Source: Syntrophales bacterium
GTDB lineage: Bacteria > Desulfobacterota > Syntrophia > Syntrophales > UBA2210
Reading direction: 5' to 3'
NCBI GenBank assembly: GCA_028715865.1
Contig: JAQUQY010000027.1
Location: 1 to 12,012 of the forward strand
DNA: 12,012 nucleotides
The position numbers were made by a program, and so were the translations under genes. This document shows positions 1 to 6,592 of the stretch, one piece after another (position 1 is the first letter of the stretch; each line of letters opens with the position of its first letter). The notes under the pieces are model-generated. The model did no database searches and was not told the DNA's origin. It saw only the letters and a list, made by a program, of their open reading frames with translations.

Positions 1-11
1 TCTTCCGATCT
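1..11. other. Illumina adapter remnant at contig end
   Basis: The first 11 bases, TCTTCCGATCT, are identical to the 3' end shared by the standard Illumina sequencing adapters (reverse complement AGATCGGAAGA). Read on the minus strand, the uvrB frame matches the family up to Val-Val at the adapter junction. The adapter bases then encode Asp-Arg-Lys, where UvrB proteins normally have Glu/Asp-Gln followed by a hydrophobic residue. The loss of homology at exactly this point supports an untrimmed adapter rather than genomic sequence. The identity of the 11-mer is seen directly; its origin is inferred. Confidence 0.9.
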
Positions 12-1234
12 ACCACTCGCCGTCCGCACTTTTCCAGTTCATAGTCTGCAGGTGTTGCGGAAACGCAGATCCATTGACGTGGGGAGGCCTCGAACTCTTC
101 GAACATCAGGGGCCGGTTGTCCAGGGCCGAGGGAAGGCGGAATCCGTATTCAACCAGCGTTTCCTTTCTGGACCGGTCGCCTCGGTACATTCCCCTGAGT
201 TGGGGGATGGTCTGGTGGCTCTCGTCGATGACGATGAGGGCGTCTTGGGGAAGATATTCAATGAGCGTGGGAGGCGGTTCACCCTTTTTACGGCCCGTGA
301 GATGGCGGGAGTAGTTTTCGATTCCCTGGCAGTAGCCCATCTCCTCGAGCATTTCAAGATCGAAGCGGGTCCGCTGTTCCAGGCGCTGGGCCTCCAGGAG
401 CTTGTGCAGGGAACGCAGTTCCTCCAGGCGTTCAAAAAGCTCCTCCCTTATGGCGGTGACGGCCCGTTTCATGTCTTCCGCCGGGAGCACGTAGTGACTT
501 CCGGGGTGGATCGTTATGTCACGACGCCTTTCCAGGACTCTCCCCCTGAGGGGGTCGGCAATGGCTATTGACTCGAGGGTGTCGTCGAAGAATTCAAGCC
601 GGATGACCCTGTCCTCGGCGTAGGGCGGAAATATCTCGACTGTATCGCCCCGGACCCTGAAGGCGCCCCTGTGGAAATCCGTGTCGTTGCGGTCATAGTG
701 AATTTCCACGAGCCGCCTGAGCAGGAGATCCCTTTCGATTTCGTCGCCTTCGGAAAGGAAGACCCGCATTCCGCGATAGCTCTCGGGGGAGCCGATGCCG
801 TAAATGCAGGAAACGCTGGCCACGATGATCACATCGCGCCGTTCCAGAAGCGACCGCGTTGCTGAGTGGCGAAGCTTGTCGATCTCGTCGTTGATGGACG
901 CGTCCTTTTCTATGTAGGTATCCGTGCCGGGGAGGTATGCTTCGGGCTGGTAGTAATCGTAGTAGCTGACAAAGTATTCCACGGCGTTGTCAGGAAAAAG
1001 GCCCTTGAACTCTCCATAGAGCTGGGCGGCCAGGGTCTTGTTGTGGGCGATGACAAGAGTAGGTCTCTGCAGTTTCTCAATGACGTTGGCGATGGTGAAG
1101 GTTTTCCCGGAACCCGTAACGCCGAGCAGAACCTGGCAGGGGAGGTCCGATTCGGCCCCCCGGACCAGTTCCTCTATGGCCGCCTCCTGGTCTCCCCGGG
1201 GTATGAAATCAGCTGTCAGTTTGAATGCTTCCAT
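12..1234 (-). CDS. uvrB: UvrABC system protein B, N-terminal part (truncated by contig end)
   Basis: UvrB is the damage-verifying, ATP-dependent helicase-like subunit of nucleotide excision repair. It receives DNA from UvrA and recruits UvrC in the cytoplasm. Reading the minus strand from the ATG at 1234 gives [16 protein letters not shown], then Walker A GVTGSGKT at residues 38-45, the beta-hairpin motif [12 protein letters not shown] at about 92-103 (used to clamp damaged DNA), the Walker B/DESH box at 337-340 and the [12 protein letters not shown] motif near the end. About 407 of the usual 660-680 codons are present; the C-terminal helicase domain and the UvrC-binding tail lie beyond the left edge. 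No in-frame start lies just upstream, and the start matches the family N-terminus. The Shine-Dalgarno is poor. It is transcribed divergently from the AGPS-like gene. The family assignment is secure. Confidence 0.97.
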
Positions 1235-1270
1235 TAAATGTCCAAAGTCCCGCTTCGAGTTGTAAGAAGC

Positions 1271-1299
1271 AAAATATCACGTCCTGCCTGCGTCTGCAA
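1271..1299 (-). promoter_or_regulatory. candidate promoter for uvrB
   Basis: On the minus strand, TTGCAG (1294-1299) and TATTTT (1271-1276) are separated by 17 bp. A TG lies one base upstream of the -10 hexamer, giving an extended -10 arrangement. Transcription would begin near 1264, leaving a leader of about 30 nt before the uvrB ATG. The -35 matches consensus at only 3 of 6 positions, so the call depends on the extended -10 and the position. I did not find a clear E. coli-type LexA box here. Confidence 0.4.
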
Positions 1300-1320
1300 C
1301 CGATCAATATCTTTCATTTC

Positions 1321-1350
1321 TTGACAGCAGTGGAATGCCGGTGGTATTCA
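1321..1350 (+). promoter_or_regulatory. candidate promoter for the AGPS-like/glpD/FGGY unit
   Basis: A perfect TTGACA (1321-1326) is followed after 18 bp by TATTCA (1345-1350), with TG at 1342-1343 forming an extended -10. Transcription would start near 1357. This lies downstream of the first possible ATG of the reading frame (1335) and so argues that translation starts later, at 1374 or 1407. The -10 hexamer itself is weak (3 of 6), so the site is a candidate only. Confidence 0.45.
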
Positions 1351-1406
1351 TCATTGAGCCAGGGCGGCGCGGAATGGTCCGCCTGACAGCACTGTTGGGG
1401 AAGCGT

Positions 1407-2999
1407 ATGCGACGATGGAACGGCTGGGGTGATCCCTCAATTACAATGGAACTCCCCGAAGAGGGGAGGCATCTCCTTGAAGGGGTATTGGGCAAGGGAG
1501 TTGCCAGAGAGGATGCTTCCAGGAGATCCTTGCTCAAGCGTGTTCCTAAAAGCAGGCTGTCGGAACATTCCCTTGTCGTGACCGACGCGGAGAACCGGCT
1601 CGATCACGCCCATGGGCAGAGCCTTCCCGACTGGATTTCTCTCAGAGGCGGCACCCTGGACCGCTTTCCCGACGGAGTCGCATTTCCCTCGGGAGAAGAG
1701 GATGTTCGTGAGCTTATTAATTTCGCGGCCTACCAGAAAGCGACGATAATTCCCTACGGTGGGGGGACCAGCGTATTGGGCCATCTATCGGTGCCGGAAA
1801 CAAGGGAACCCGTGCTTACGGTTTCGCTGAAGCGCCTTAACCGTCTGCTTCACGTTGATGCGGAGAGTCTGCTGGCGACCTTCGAGGCCGGAATAATGGG
1901 TCCCGACCTTGAGGCCCACCTCCAGTCCCGGGGATTTACCCTGGGCCACTATCCTCAGTCCTTTGAATATTCATCCCTTGGAGGATGGCTGGCCACGCGG
2001 TCCAGCGGGCAGTATTCAACGCGCTACGGAAGGGCCGATGAAATGTTCATGGGAGGGACCGTTATCGGTCCCGGAGGAACCCTTAACATCAGGCCATTTC
2101 CGGCCTCAGCCGCCGGCCCGGATCTTCGGCACCTGGTACTCGGTTCCGAAGGACGGATGGGAATAATAACAGGGGCGGTCCTGAGAATATCGCCACTTCC
2201 GGAGCTGGACGATATTTACGGGCTTTTTTTCCCATCCTGGAACCATGCCGTGGAAGGCGCAAGGAAGCTCTTCTCCGAACCGATAACCATGTCCATGGTA
2301 CGCCTCAGCAACGCCCGTGAAACGGAAATCAACCTGGCGCTGTCGGGCCACGCACGTACAACAGCTTTCCTGAAGCGTTACCTTTCCCTCCGGGGCGTTA
2401 AGGTTCCGGAAGGATGCATGTGCCTCGTGGGTTTTTCCGGCTCCTCCCGGCAGGTAGCCGCGGCCCGCCGGGAAGCCTCTTTGATTCTGAAGAAGGAAAA
2501 GGCGATCTTCCTGGGGAAAGCCATGGGAGAAGCCTGGAAGAAAAACCGCTTTCGAATTCCCTATCTTAGAAATAGCCTCTGGAACGCCGGTTACGCGGTG
2601 GAAACGGTGGAAACGGCCGTTACCTGGGACCGGGTTACGGAGATGGTGGAAACTCTCGAAAGGGCGATTTCAGAAAGCCTTTCTTCCTGGAATGAACGGC
2701 TGCTGGTCTTTTCGCACCTGTCAAGCCCCTACGCGACGGGATCGAACATATACACCACGGCCCTCTTCAGGGTGGCCCCCGCGCCGGAGGAAACCCTGGA
2801 ACGTTGGAAACACGTGAAAAATGCCGCCTCTTCCGCCATTGCGCGGTGTGGCGGAACTATAAGCCACCAGCATGGTGTCGGGCTCGACCATAAACCATGG
2901 ATGGAAGCTGAAAAGGGAAGCCTGGGAATGAAAATAACAGCCTCTGCATTTCTGCCCATGGATCCGGAGGGACGTATGAACAAGACGAAACTTCTGTGA
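1407..2999 (+). CDS. FAD-binding oxidase of the alkyl-DHAP synthase (AGPS) family
   Basis: Probable cytoplasmic or membrane-associated flavoenzyme of the VAO/FAD_binding_4 superfamily. AGPS swaps the acyl chain of acyl-DHAP for a fatty alcohol, the first ether-bond step of ether lipid synthesis. From the ATG at 1407 the protein has 530 residues: a family-typical N-terminus (MRRWNGWGD), the FAD pyrophosphate loop YGGGTS at 117-122, the GHYPQSFEYSSLGGW block from 180, LGSEGRMGIITGAVLRISP, the YLR motif with Arg388 and the SHQHGVGLDH motif at 486-495. Mammalian AGPS has SHHH at the last motif; here the middle His is Gln488. The frame is open back to 1335, but the promoter and the family N-terminus favour 1407, with GGGGAAG (1397-1403) as a possible SD. 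It is followed after 10 nt by glpD. The superfamily is secure; the ether-lipid substrate is inferred, and a different hydroxyacid or polyol substrate is possible. Confidence 0.85.
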   Translation: MRRWNGWGDPSITMELPEEGRHLLEGVLGKGVAREDASRRSLLKRVPKSRLSEHSLVVTDAENRLDHAHGQSLPDWISLRGGTLDRFPDGVAFPSGEEDVRELINFAAYQKATIIPYGGGTSVLGHLSVPETREPVLTVSLKRLNRLLHVDAESLLATFEAGIMGPDLEAHLQSRGFTLGHYPQSFEYSSLGGWLATRSSGQYSTRYGRADEMFMGGTVIGPGGTLNIRPFPASAAGPDLRHLVLGSEGRMGIITGAVLRISPLPELDDIYGLFFPSWNHAVEGARKLFSEPITMSMVRLSNARETEINLALSGHARTTAFLKRYLSLRGVKVPEGCMCLVGFSGSSRQVAAARREASLILKKEKAIFLGKAMGEAWKKNRFRIPYLRNSLWNAGYAVETVETAVTWDRVTEMVETLERAISESLSSWNERLLVFSHLSSPYATGSNIYTTALFRVAPAPEETLERWKHVKNAASSAIARCGGTISHQHGVGLDHKPWMEAEKGSLGMKITASAFLPMDPEGRMNKTKLL

Positions 3000-3009
3000 T
3001 GCCGATGCC

Positions 3010-4689
3010 ATGAGCATGAATTCCACACAGAGCGCCCTTGAGCGTTTGAAACCCGCCATGGATGATATCCCGGGGGACTGGGACATTATAATCATAGGCG
3101 GCGGAATTACCGGCGCGGCAATTCTCAGGGAAGCTGCCCGCATGGGACTGCGGGTAATCCTCGTGGAACAGGTTGATTTTGCCTGGGGTACGTCCAGCCG
3201 TTCATCGAAGCTGGTGCACGGAGGTCTGCGCTACCTCAAGGAGGGCAGGATATTTCTGACAAAGGCTTCCGTGGAGGAACGGCAGAGGCTTCTCCGGGAA
3301 GCCCCGGGCCTGGTGGAACCGCTTGGATTTCTTATGCCTATGTACAAGGGCGGTCACCCGGGCAGGACGATTCTCTCGGCGGGATTGACTCTATATGACC
3401 TCATGGGAGCGGGAAAGCGGCACCGTTTTCTGCAGGAATCGGCCTTTCACGCCCAGATGCCCCATATGCGCCGTGAAGGCCTCAAGGGGGGCTTCAGCTT
3501 TTACGATGCCCAGGTTGACGATGCCCGCCTGGTGCTTCGATTAATCAAGGAAGCCGTGGACGACGGAGGATGGGCTGCAAACTATACAGCCGCCAGGGAG
3601 ATTCTACGCGATGGACGGGGGCTGTCCAGGGGCGTAATCCTTGAAGATATTGGAGGAGCGCGAAGCAGGGAAATCTCTGGAAGGGTGGTTATAAACGCCA
3701 CGGGCTGGTGGGCCGAAAGGCTTCACCCCTCATCGGACAGAACCTGTCACCTGCGGCCTCTCCGTGGAAGCCACATCGTTTTCCCGTCATGGGTTATTCC
3801 CATAGCCCAGGCGGTCACCTTCATGCATCCATCTGATAACCGTCCCATTTTCGTAATCCCCTGGGAGGGGGTTGTTATCGTGGGAACCACTGATCTTGAT
3901 CACAGGGAAGGATTTGACGATGAGCCTGCCATATCAAAGGAAGAACTGTCATATCTTATGGAGGGCCTGGTCCACTGCTTCCCTTCACTTTCTCTTGACT
4001 CAGAGAATGCAATTTCAACCTTCGCCGGAATAAGACCCGTTGTTTCTCAATCCGACGGAGACCGCTCACCTTCAGAGGAAAGCAGGGATCATGTAATCTG
4101 GAAGGACCGGGGATTGATAACGGTTACGGGAGGAAAACTCACAACCTTCAGGAGAATCGCCTGGGACACGCTGAATGAGGCCTTCGAGTTTCTTCCCGAA
4201 GGCGTTACTGTTGACTGGAACGCGCCGGTTTTTGATTCACCGGAGGAAAAGGGAATCGATGGAGTTGATCTTCCGGAATGGGATTGGCAAAGGCTTTTTG
4301 GACGATACGGTAAGGCTGCGAGGCCCATGGTTGAGAACTCATCCCCCGAAGATCTGCATTCCGCGGGGGGGACGCCGACCCTCTGGGCGGAGGTGATCGA
4401 AGGGGCAAGGCATGAGGGAATAGAGCATCTGGATGATCTTCTTTTGCGAAGGGTACGCCTGGGACTTCTCATTGCCGATGGAGGGATCAGCCTGCTCGAC
4501 GAAGTTCAGCGCCGCTGTGGTCCCTTTCTTCCCTGGGACAGCCGCCGTTGGAGGGAAGAAAGAAACCGCTACCGCCATATTCTGGAAAAGTCCTATGGTT
4601 TCCCGGGCCGCAAACCTCTTCCCTCGGCGGAAAAGGAAGGCTTCCTGACGAAAACTGTCCGGAAGGCAAGGCAGCGTTTCCGGTTGTGA
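3010..4689 (+). CDS. glpD: FAD-dependent glycerol-3-phosphate dehydrogenase, GlpD type
   Basis: Peripheral membrane flavoenzyme oxidising sn-glycerol-3-phosphate to dihydroxyacetone phosphate and passing electrons to quinone. The 559-residue protein has the dinucleotide-binding GGGITG at 30-35, the GTSSRSSKLVHGGLRYL signature at about 62-78, the IPW/GTTDLDH block, AGIRP with Arg342 and TGGKLTTFR with Lys376; the last two align with the substrate-binding Arg and Lys of E. coli GlpD. A C-terminal helical domain (about 425-540, including LLRRVRLGLLIADGG) matches the usual DAO_C cap. Its length is like the longer Gram-positive forms rather than the 501-residue E. coli enzyme. The start ATG at 3010 has no visible Shine-Dalgarno and lies 10 nt after the preceding stop, which suggests translational coupling; ATG at 3016 is an alternative. 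The DHAP product links it to the AGPS-like neighbour. Confidence 0.93.
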   Translation: MSMNSTQSALERLKPAMDDIPGDWDIIIIGGGITGAAILREAARMGLRVILVEQVDFAWGTSSRSSKLVHGGLRYLKEGRIFLTKASVEERQRLLREAPGLVEPLGFLMPMYKGGHPGRTILSAGLTLYDLMGAGKRHRFLQESAFHAQMPHMRREGLKGGFSFYDAQVDDARLVLRLIKEAVDDGGWAANYTAAREILRDGRGLSRGVILEDIGGARSREISGRVVINATGWWAERLHPSSDRTCHLRPLRGSHIVFPSWVIPIAQAVTFMHPSDNRPIFVIPWEGVVIVGTTDLDHREGFDDEPAISKEELSYLMEGLVHCFPSLSLDSENAISTFAGIRPVVSQSDGDRSPSEESRDHVIWKDRGLITVTGGKLTTFRRIAWDTLNEAFEFLPEGVTVDWNAPVFDSPEEKGIDGVDLPEWDWQRLFGRYGKAARPMVENSSPEDLHSAGGTPTLWAEVIEGARHEGIEHLDDLLLRRVRLGLLIADGGISLLDEVQRRCGPFLPWDSRRWREERNRYRHILEKSYGFPGRKPLPSAEKEGFLTKTVRKARQRFRL

Positions 4690-4722
4690 TGGTTTGGGAG
4701 GTGGGCTCTGGTATTCACCGAT

Positions 4723-4728
4723 AAAGGG
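4723..4728 (+). promoter_or_regulatory. ribosome binding site of the FGGY kinase
   Basis: A purine-rich AAGGGGA stretch lies a few bases upstream of the ATG at 4734 and fixes that start. The 44-nt gap after glpD contains no evident terminator, so the kinase is probably co-transcribed with glpD. Confidence 0.55.
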
Positions 4729-4733
4729 GAACA

Positions 4734-6296
4734 ATGACCGACAAAGACCTGATTCTTGCGATCGACAACGGTACCCAGAGCCTGAAGGCCATGCTTTTCG
4801 ATTCCTCGGGAACCCTGGTGGCAATGGAGGCCGTTTCCTTCGACCCGCCCTACCTGTCGCCTCAGCCGGCCTGGGCCGAGCAGGACCCCGAAGTTTTCTG
4901 GCAGGCCCTATGCGGGGGATGCCAGGGGCTATGGGAAAAGAGCGGCGTCGACAAAAGCCGTATAGCGGCCGTGTCACTCACGACCCAGCGGGGCACCGTC
5001 GTCCCCGTTGACCGCGAAGGTTTGCCTCTCCGGCCTTTCATTCACTGGCTGGACCAGCGAAGGACTGAAAATATAAGGCCCGTGGGAGGCCTCTGGGGGA
5101 TTCTGTTCAGGCTCATCGGCATGAGAGAAACCATAGCCTATTTTCAGAGCCAGGCTGAAGCAAACTGGATAAGGACCTACCAGCCCGATATATGGAAGCG
5201 GACCCACAAGTACCTCCTGCTCTCTGGATATCTTACCTTTCGCCTTACGGGGGCCTTCGTCGATTCCATAGGATGCCAGGTGGGCTATATACCATTCGAC
5301 TACAGGAATCTTCGATGGGCGCGGTCCTGGGACTGGAAGTGGCAGGTTTTGCCCATGGACCCATCCCTTCTTCCCGAACTGGTTCCACAAAGCGATATTC
5401 TGGGAACCATAACCAGTAAAGCCGCCGAAGCCACGGGAATACCTGAAGGACTTCCCCTTGTGGCGGCGGCTGCCGACAAGGCCTGCGAGGTCATCGGATG
5501 CGGAAGCCTGGATCCTTCCGTGGGCTGTCTGAGTTATGGAACCACAGCCACCATTAATGTGACTCACCGCAGGTACAAAGAGGCCATACCCTTTTTGCCC
5601 CCGTATCCATCTGCGATTCCCGCCTACCACACCATGGAAATACAGATATATCGAGGCTTCTGGATGGTAAGCTGGTTCAAGAAAGAGTTCGGTTACCCCG
5701 AGATGTCCGAGGCGGCCGAGCGGGACATAGAGGCTGAAGCCCTCCTTGACCGTCTCGTTGAAACGGTTCCTCCGGGTTCAATGGGGCTTATGCTTCAGCC
5801 ATACTGGTCACCGGGACTTAAGCTTCCAGGACCGGAGGCTAAGGGGGCAGTCATCGGTTTCGGCGACGTCCATACAAGGGGACATCTCTACAGGTCTATC
5901 CTGGAAGGTCTGGGATACGCGCTGCGGGAAGGAAAGGAGCGGATCGAAAAAAAGACCGGCATCTCCATAACGAGCCTTTGCGTGTCCGGCGGCGGGTCGC
6001 GTAGCAGGAACGCCATGCAGACTACCGCCGACATCTTCGGACTTCCAACTGCCAAGGCAAGTATTTATGAGACCTCGGGGCTGGGAGCCGCCATAAACGC
6101 CGCCGTCGGCATTGGCATTCACCCTGACTTTGAAACGGCCATAAGAGAGATGACCCATACGGGCGAGGTCTATGAACCCAACATGAAGAACCACAGGCTT
6201 TACGACCAGCTTTATTCGCAGATATACAAGAAAATGTATAAGCGCCTGAGACCTTTCTACCGGAAAATACGTGAGATCACCGGCTATCCCGGGTAA
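4734..6296 (+). CDS. FGGY-family carbohydrate/polyol kinase, glycerol kinase-like, substrate uncertain
   Basis: Cytoplasmic ATP-dependent kinase of the sugar kinase/Hsp70/actin fold, 520 residues, the usual length for FGGY kinases. Visible elements are the N-terminal phosphate loop DNGTQSLK at 11-18, the FGGY_N block with HWLDQRR, the KYLLLSGYLTFRLTG segment, the putative catalytic base Asp248 in AAADKA (equivalent to Asp245 of E. coli GlpK), SYGTTATINVT, and the C-terminal adenosine-binding GGGSRSRNAMQTTADIFGLP starting near 419. Glycerol kinases carry Arg-Glu after the ITNQ motif, and both residues contact glycerol. Here the aligned pair is Arg86-Gly87, so glycerol is not assured. Position next to glpD and the AGPS-like gene suggests a three-carbon or related polyol substrate supplying G3P or DHAP. 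Xylulose- or erythritol-type kinases are alternatives. The family call is secure; the substrate is not. Confidence 0.85.
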   Translation: MTDKDLILAIDNGTQSLKAMLFDSSGTLVAMEAVSFDPPYLSPQPAWAEQDPEVFWQALCGGCQGLWEKSGVDKSRIAAVSLTTQRGTVVPVDREGLPLRPFIHWLDQRRTENIRPVGGLWGILFRLIGMRETIAYFQSQAEANWIRTYQPDIWKRTHKYLLLSGYLTFRLTGAFVDSIGCQVGYIPFDYRNLRWARSWDWKWQVLPMDPSLLPELVPQSDILGTITSKAAEATGIPEGLPLVAAAADKACEVIGCGSLDPSVGCLSYGTTATINVTHRRYKEAIPFLPPYPSAIPAYHTMEIQIYRGFWMVSWFKKEFGYPEMSEAAERDIEAEALLDRLVETVPPGSMGLMLQPYWSPGLKLPGPEAKGAVIGFGDVHTRGHLYRSILEGLGYALREGKERIEKKTGISITSLCVSGGGSRSRNAMQTTADIFGLPTAKASIYETSGLGAAINAAVGIGIHPDFETAIREMTHTGEVYEPNMKNHRLYDQLYSQIYKKMYKRLRPFYRKIREITGYPG

Positions 6297-6367
6297 GACA
6301 ATCCTGAGGGCATTCTCCAAAAAGTTAAGGGGCACAAAACATTTGAGGGCGGCCTTGTACAGTTTCA

Positions 6368-6379
6368 CGCTTTAAAGCG
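6368..6379. repeat. perfect 12-bp palindrome with flanking GTACAG repeats
   Basis: CGCTTTAAAGCG is its own reverse complement. It sits between two copies of GTACAG, about 7 bp upstream and 5 bp downstream. It could be an operator half of the intergenic region or part of a small repeat element. Only the symmetry is observed; any function is inference. Confidence 0.5.
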
Positions 6380-6396
6380 CACTCGTACAGCGTTGG

Positions 6397-6426
6397 CCCG
6401 GTGCTCCAAACGGCGCGGGTTTTGTT
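6397..6426 (+). terminator. weak rho-independent terminator candidate after the FGGY kinase
   Basis: CCCG (6397-6400) can pair with CGGG (6416-6419), and GC (6403-6404) with GC (6413-6414), around an 8-nt loop. One base is bulged and one pair is a wobble. TTTTGTT follows directly. The stem is short, so termination would be partial. It lies about 100 nt after the kinase stop codon and before the promoter candidate of the next gene block. Confidence 0.4.
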
Positions 6427-6428
6427 CC

Positions 6429-6444
6429 AAAGGATTAAAGGATT
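6429..6444 (+). repeat. tandem 8-bp direct repeat
   Basis: AAAGGATT occurs twice back to back with no spacer. Two copies are too few to define an array, and this could be replication slippage or a paired protein-binding site. Confidence 0.5.
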
Positions 6445-6506
6445 AGATGTTACAAGGCGCTAGGCAATTCCGAGGCCAGGCATGCATCGGGGCACAGGGG
6501 GTTTCG

Positions 6507-6535
6507 TTGACTTTATGGATTATTCAGGCTATCTT
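6507..6535 (+). promoter_or_regulatory. candidate promoter for the CNNM/CorC gene pair
   Basis: TTGACT (6507-6512; 5 of 6 matches to the -35 consensus) and TATCTT (6530-6535; 4 of 6 matches to the -10) are separated by 17 bp. Transcription would begin near 6542, giving a leader of about 50 nt before the TTG start at 6593. The position between a terminator candidate and the next gene fits. Confidence 0.45.
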
Positions 6536-6592
6536 TCAAAAATGTATTCAGTAACACTACTATTAAGATGCCGAAGGGGCCTCGTTGAATAA

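Larger units (their letters stand above)
6297..6592. other. 296-bp non-coding intergenic region
   Basis: This is the only stretch longer than 250 bases without a convincing plus-strand gene. It contains a perfect 12-bp palindrome (6368-6379), a terminator-like hairpin (6397-6426), a tandem 8-bp repeat (6429-6444), a promoter candidate (6507-6535), and a 7-bp inverted pair CGAGGCC (6471-6477)/GGCCTCG (6578-6584). The minus-strand frames crossing it are shadows of neighbouring genes. It may be an interspersed repeat remnant, but a single window cannot show that. Confidence 0.6.

Noticed and set aside
74..571. 165-residue plus-strand open frame
   Set aside because: It runs antisense to uvrB, whose minus-strand translation carries unmistakable family motifs; the plus-strand product resembles no family I know.
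866..1237. 123-residue plus-strand open frame
   Set aside because: It is antisense to the Walker A region of uvrB and is a coding shadow in GC-rich sequence.
1235..1406. LexA/SOS box controlling uvrB
   Set aside because: ACAG and CTGT half-sites occur (1387-1395) but in the opposite orientation to the E. coli CTGT-N8-ACAG box, and the LexA motif of this lineage is unknown to me.
4339..4977. 212-residue minus-strand open frame
   Set aside because: It is rich in Pro, Arg and Gly, crosses the glpD/kinase junction on the wrong strand and is explained by codon bias of the true genes.
4974..5630. 218-residue minus-strand open frame
   Set aside because: It is antisense to the FGGY kinase, which has clear motifs in frame; no recognisable domain on the minus strand.
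5808..6368. 186-residue minus-strand open frame reaching into the intergenic region
   Set aside because: Most of its length is antisense to the FGGY kinase. The part in the intergenic region has no recognisable domain and the ATG has no convincing SD.
6429..6444. Possible start of a CRISPR or larger repeat array
   Set aside because: There are only two 8-bp units with no spacer and no further copies nearby.
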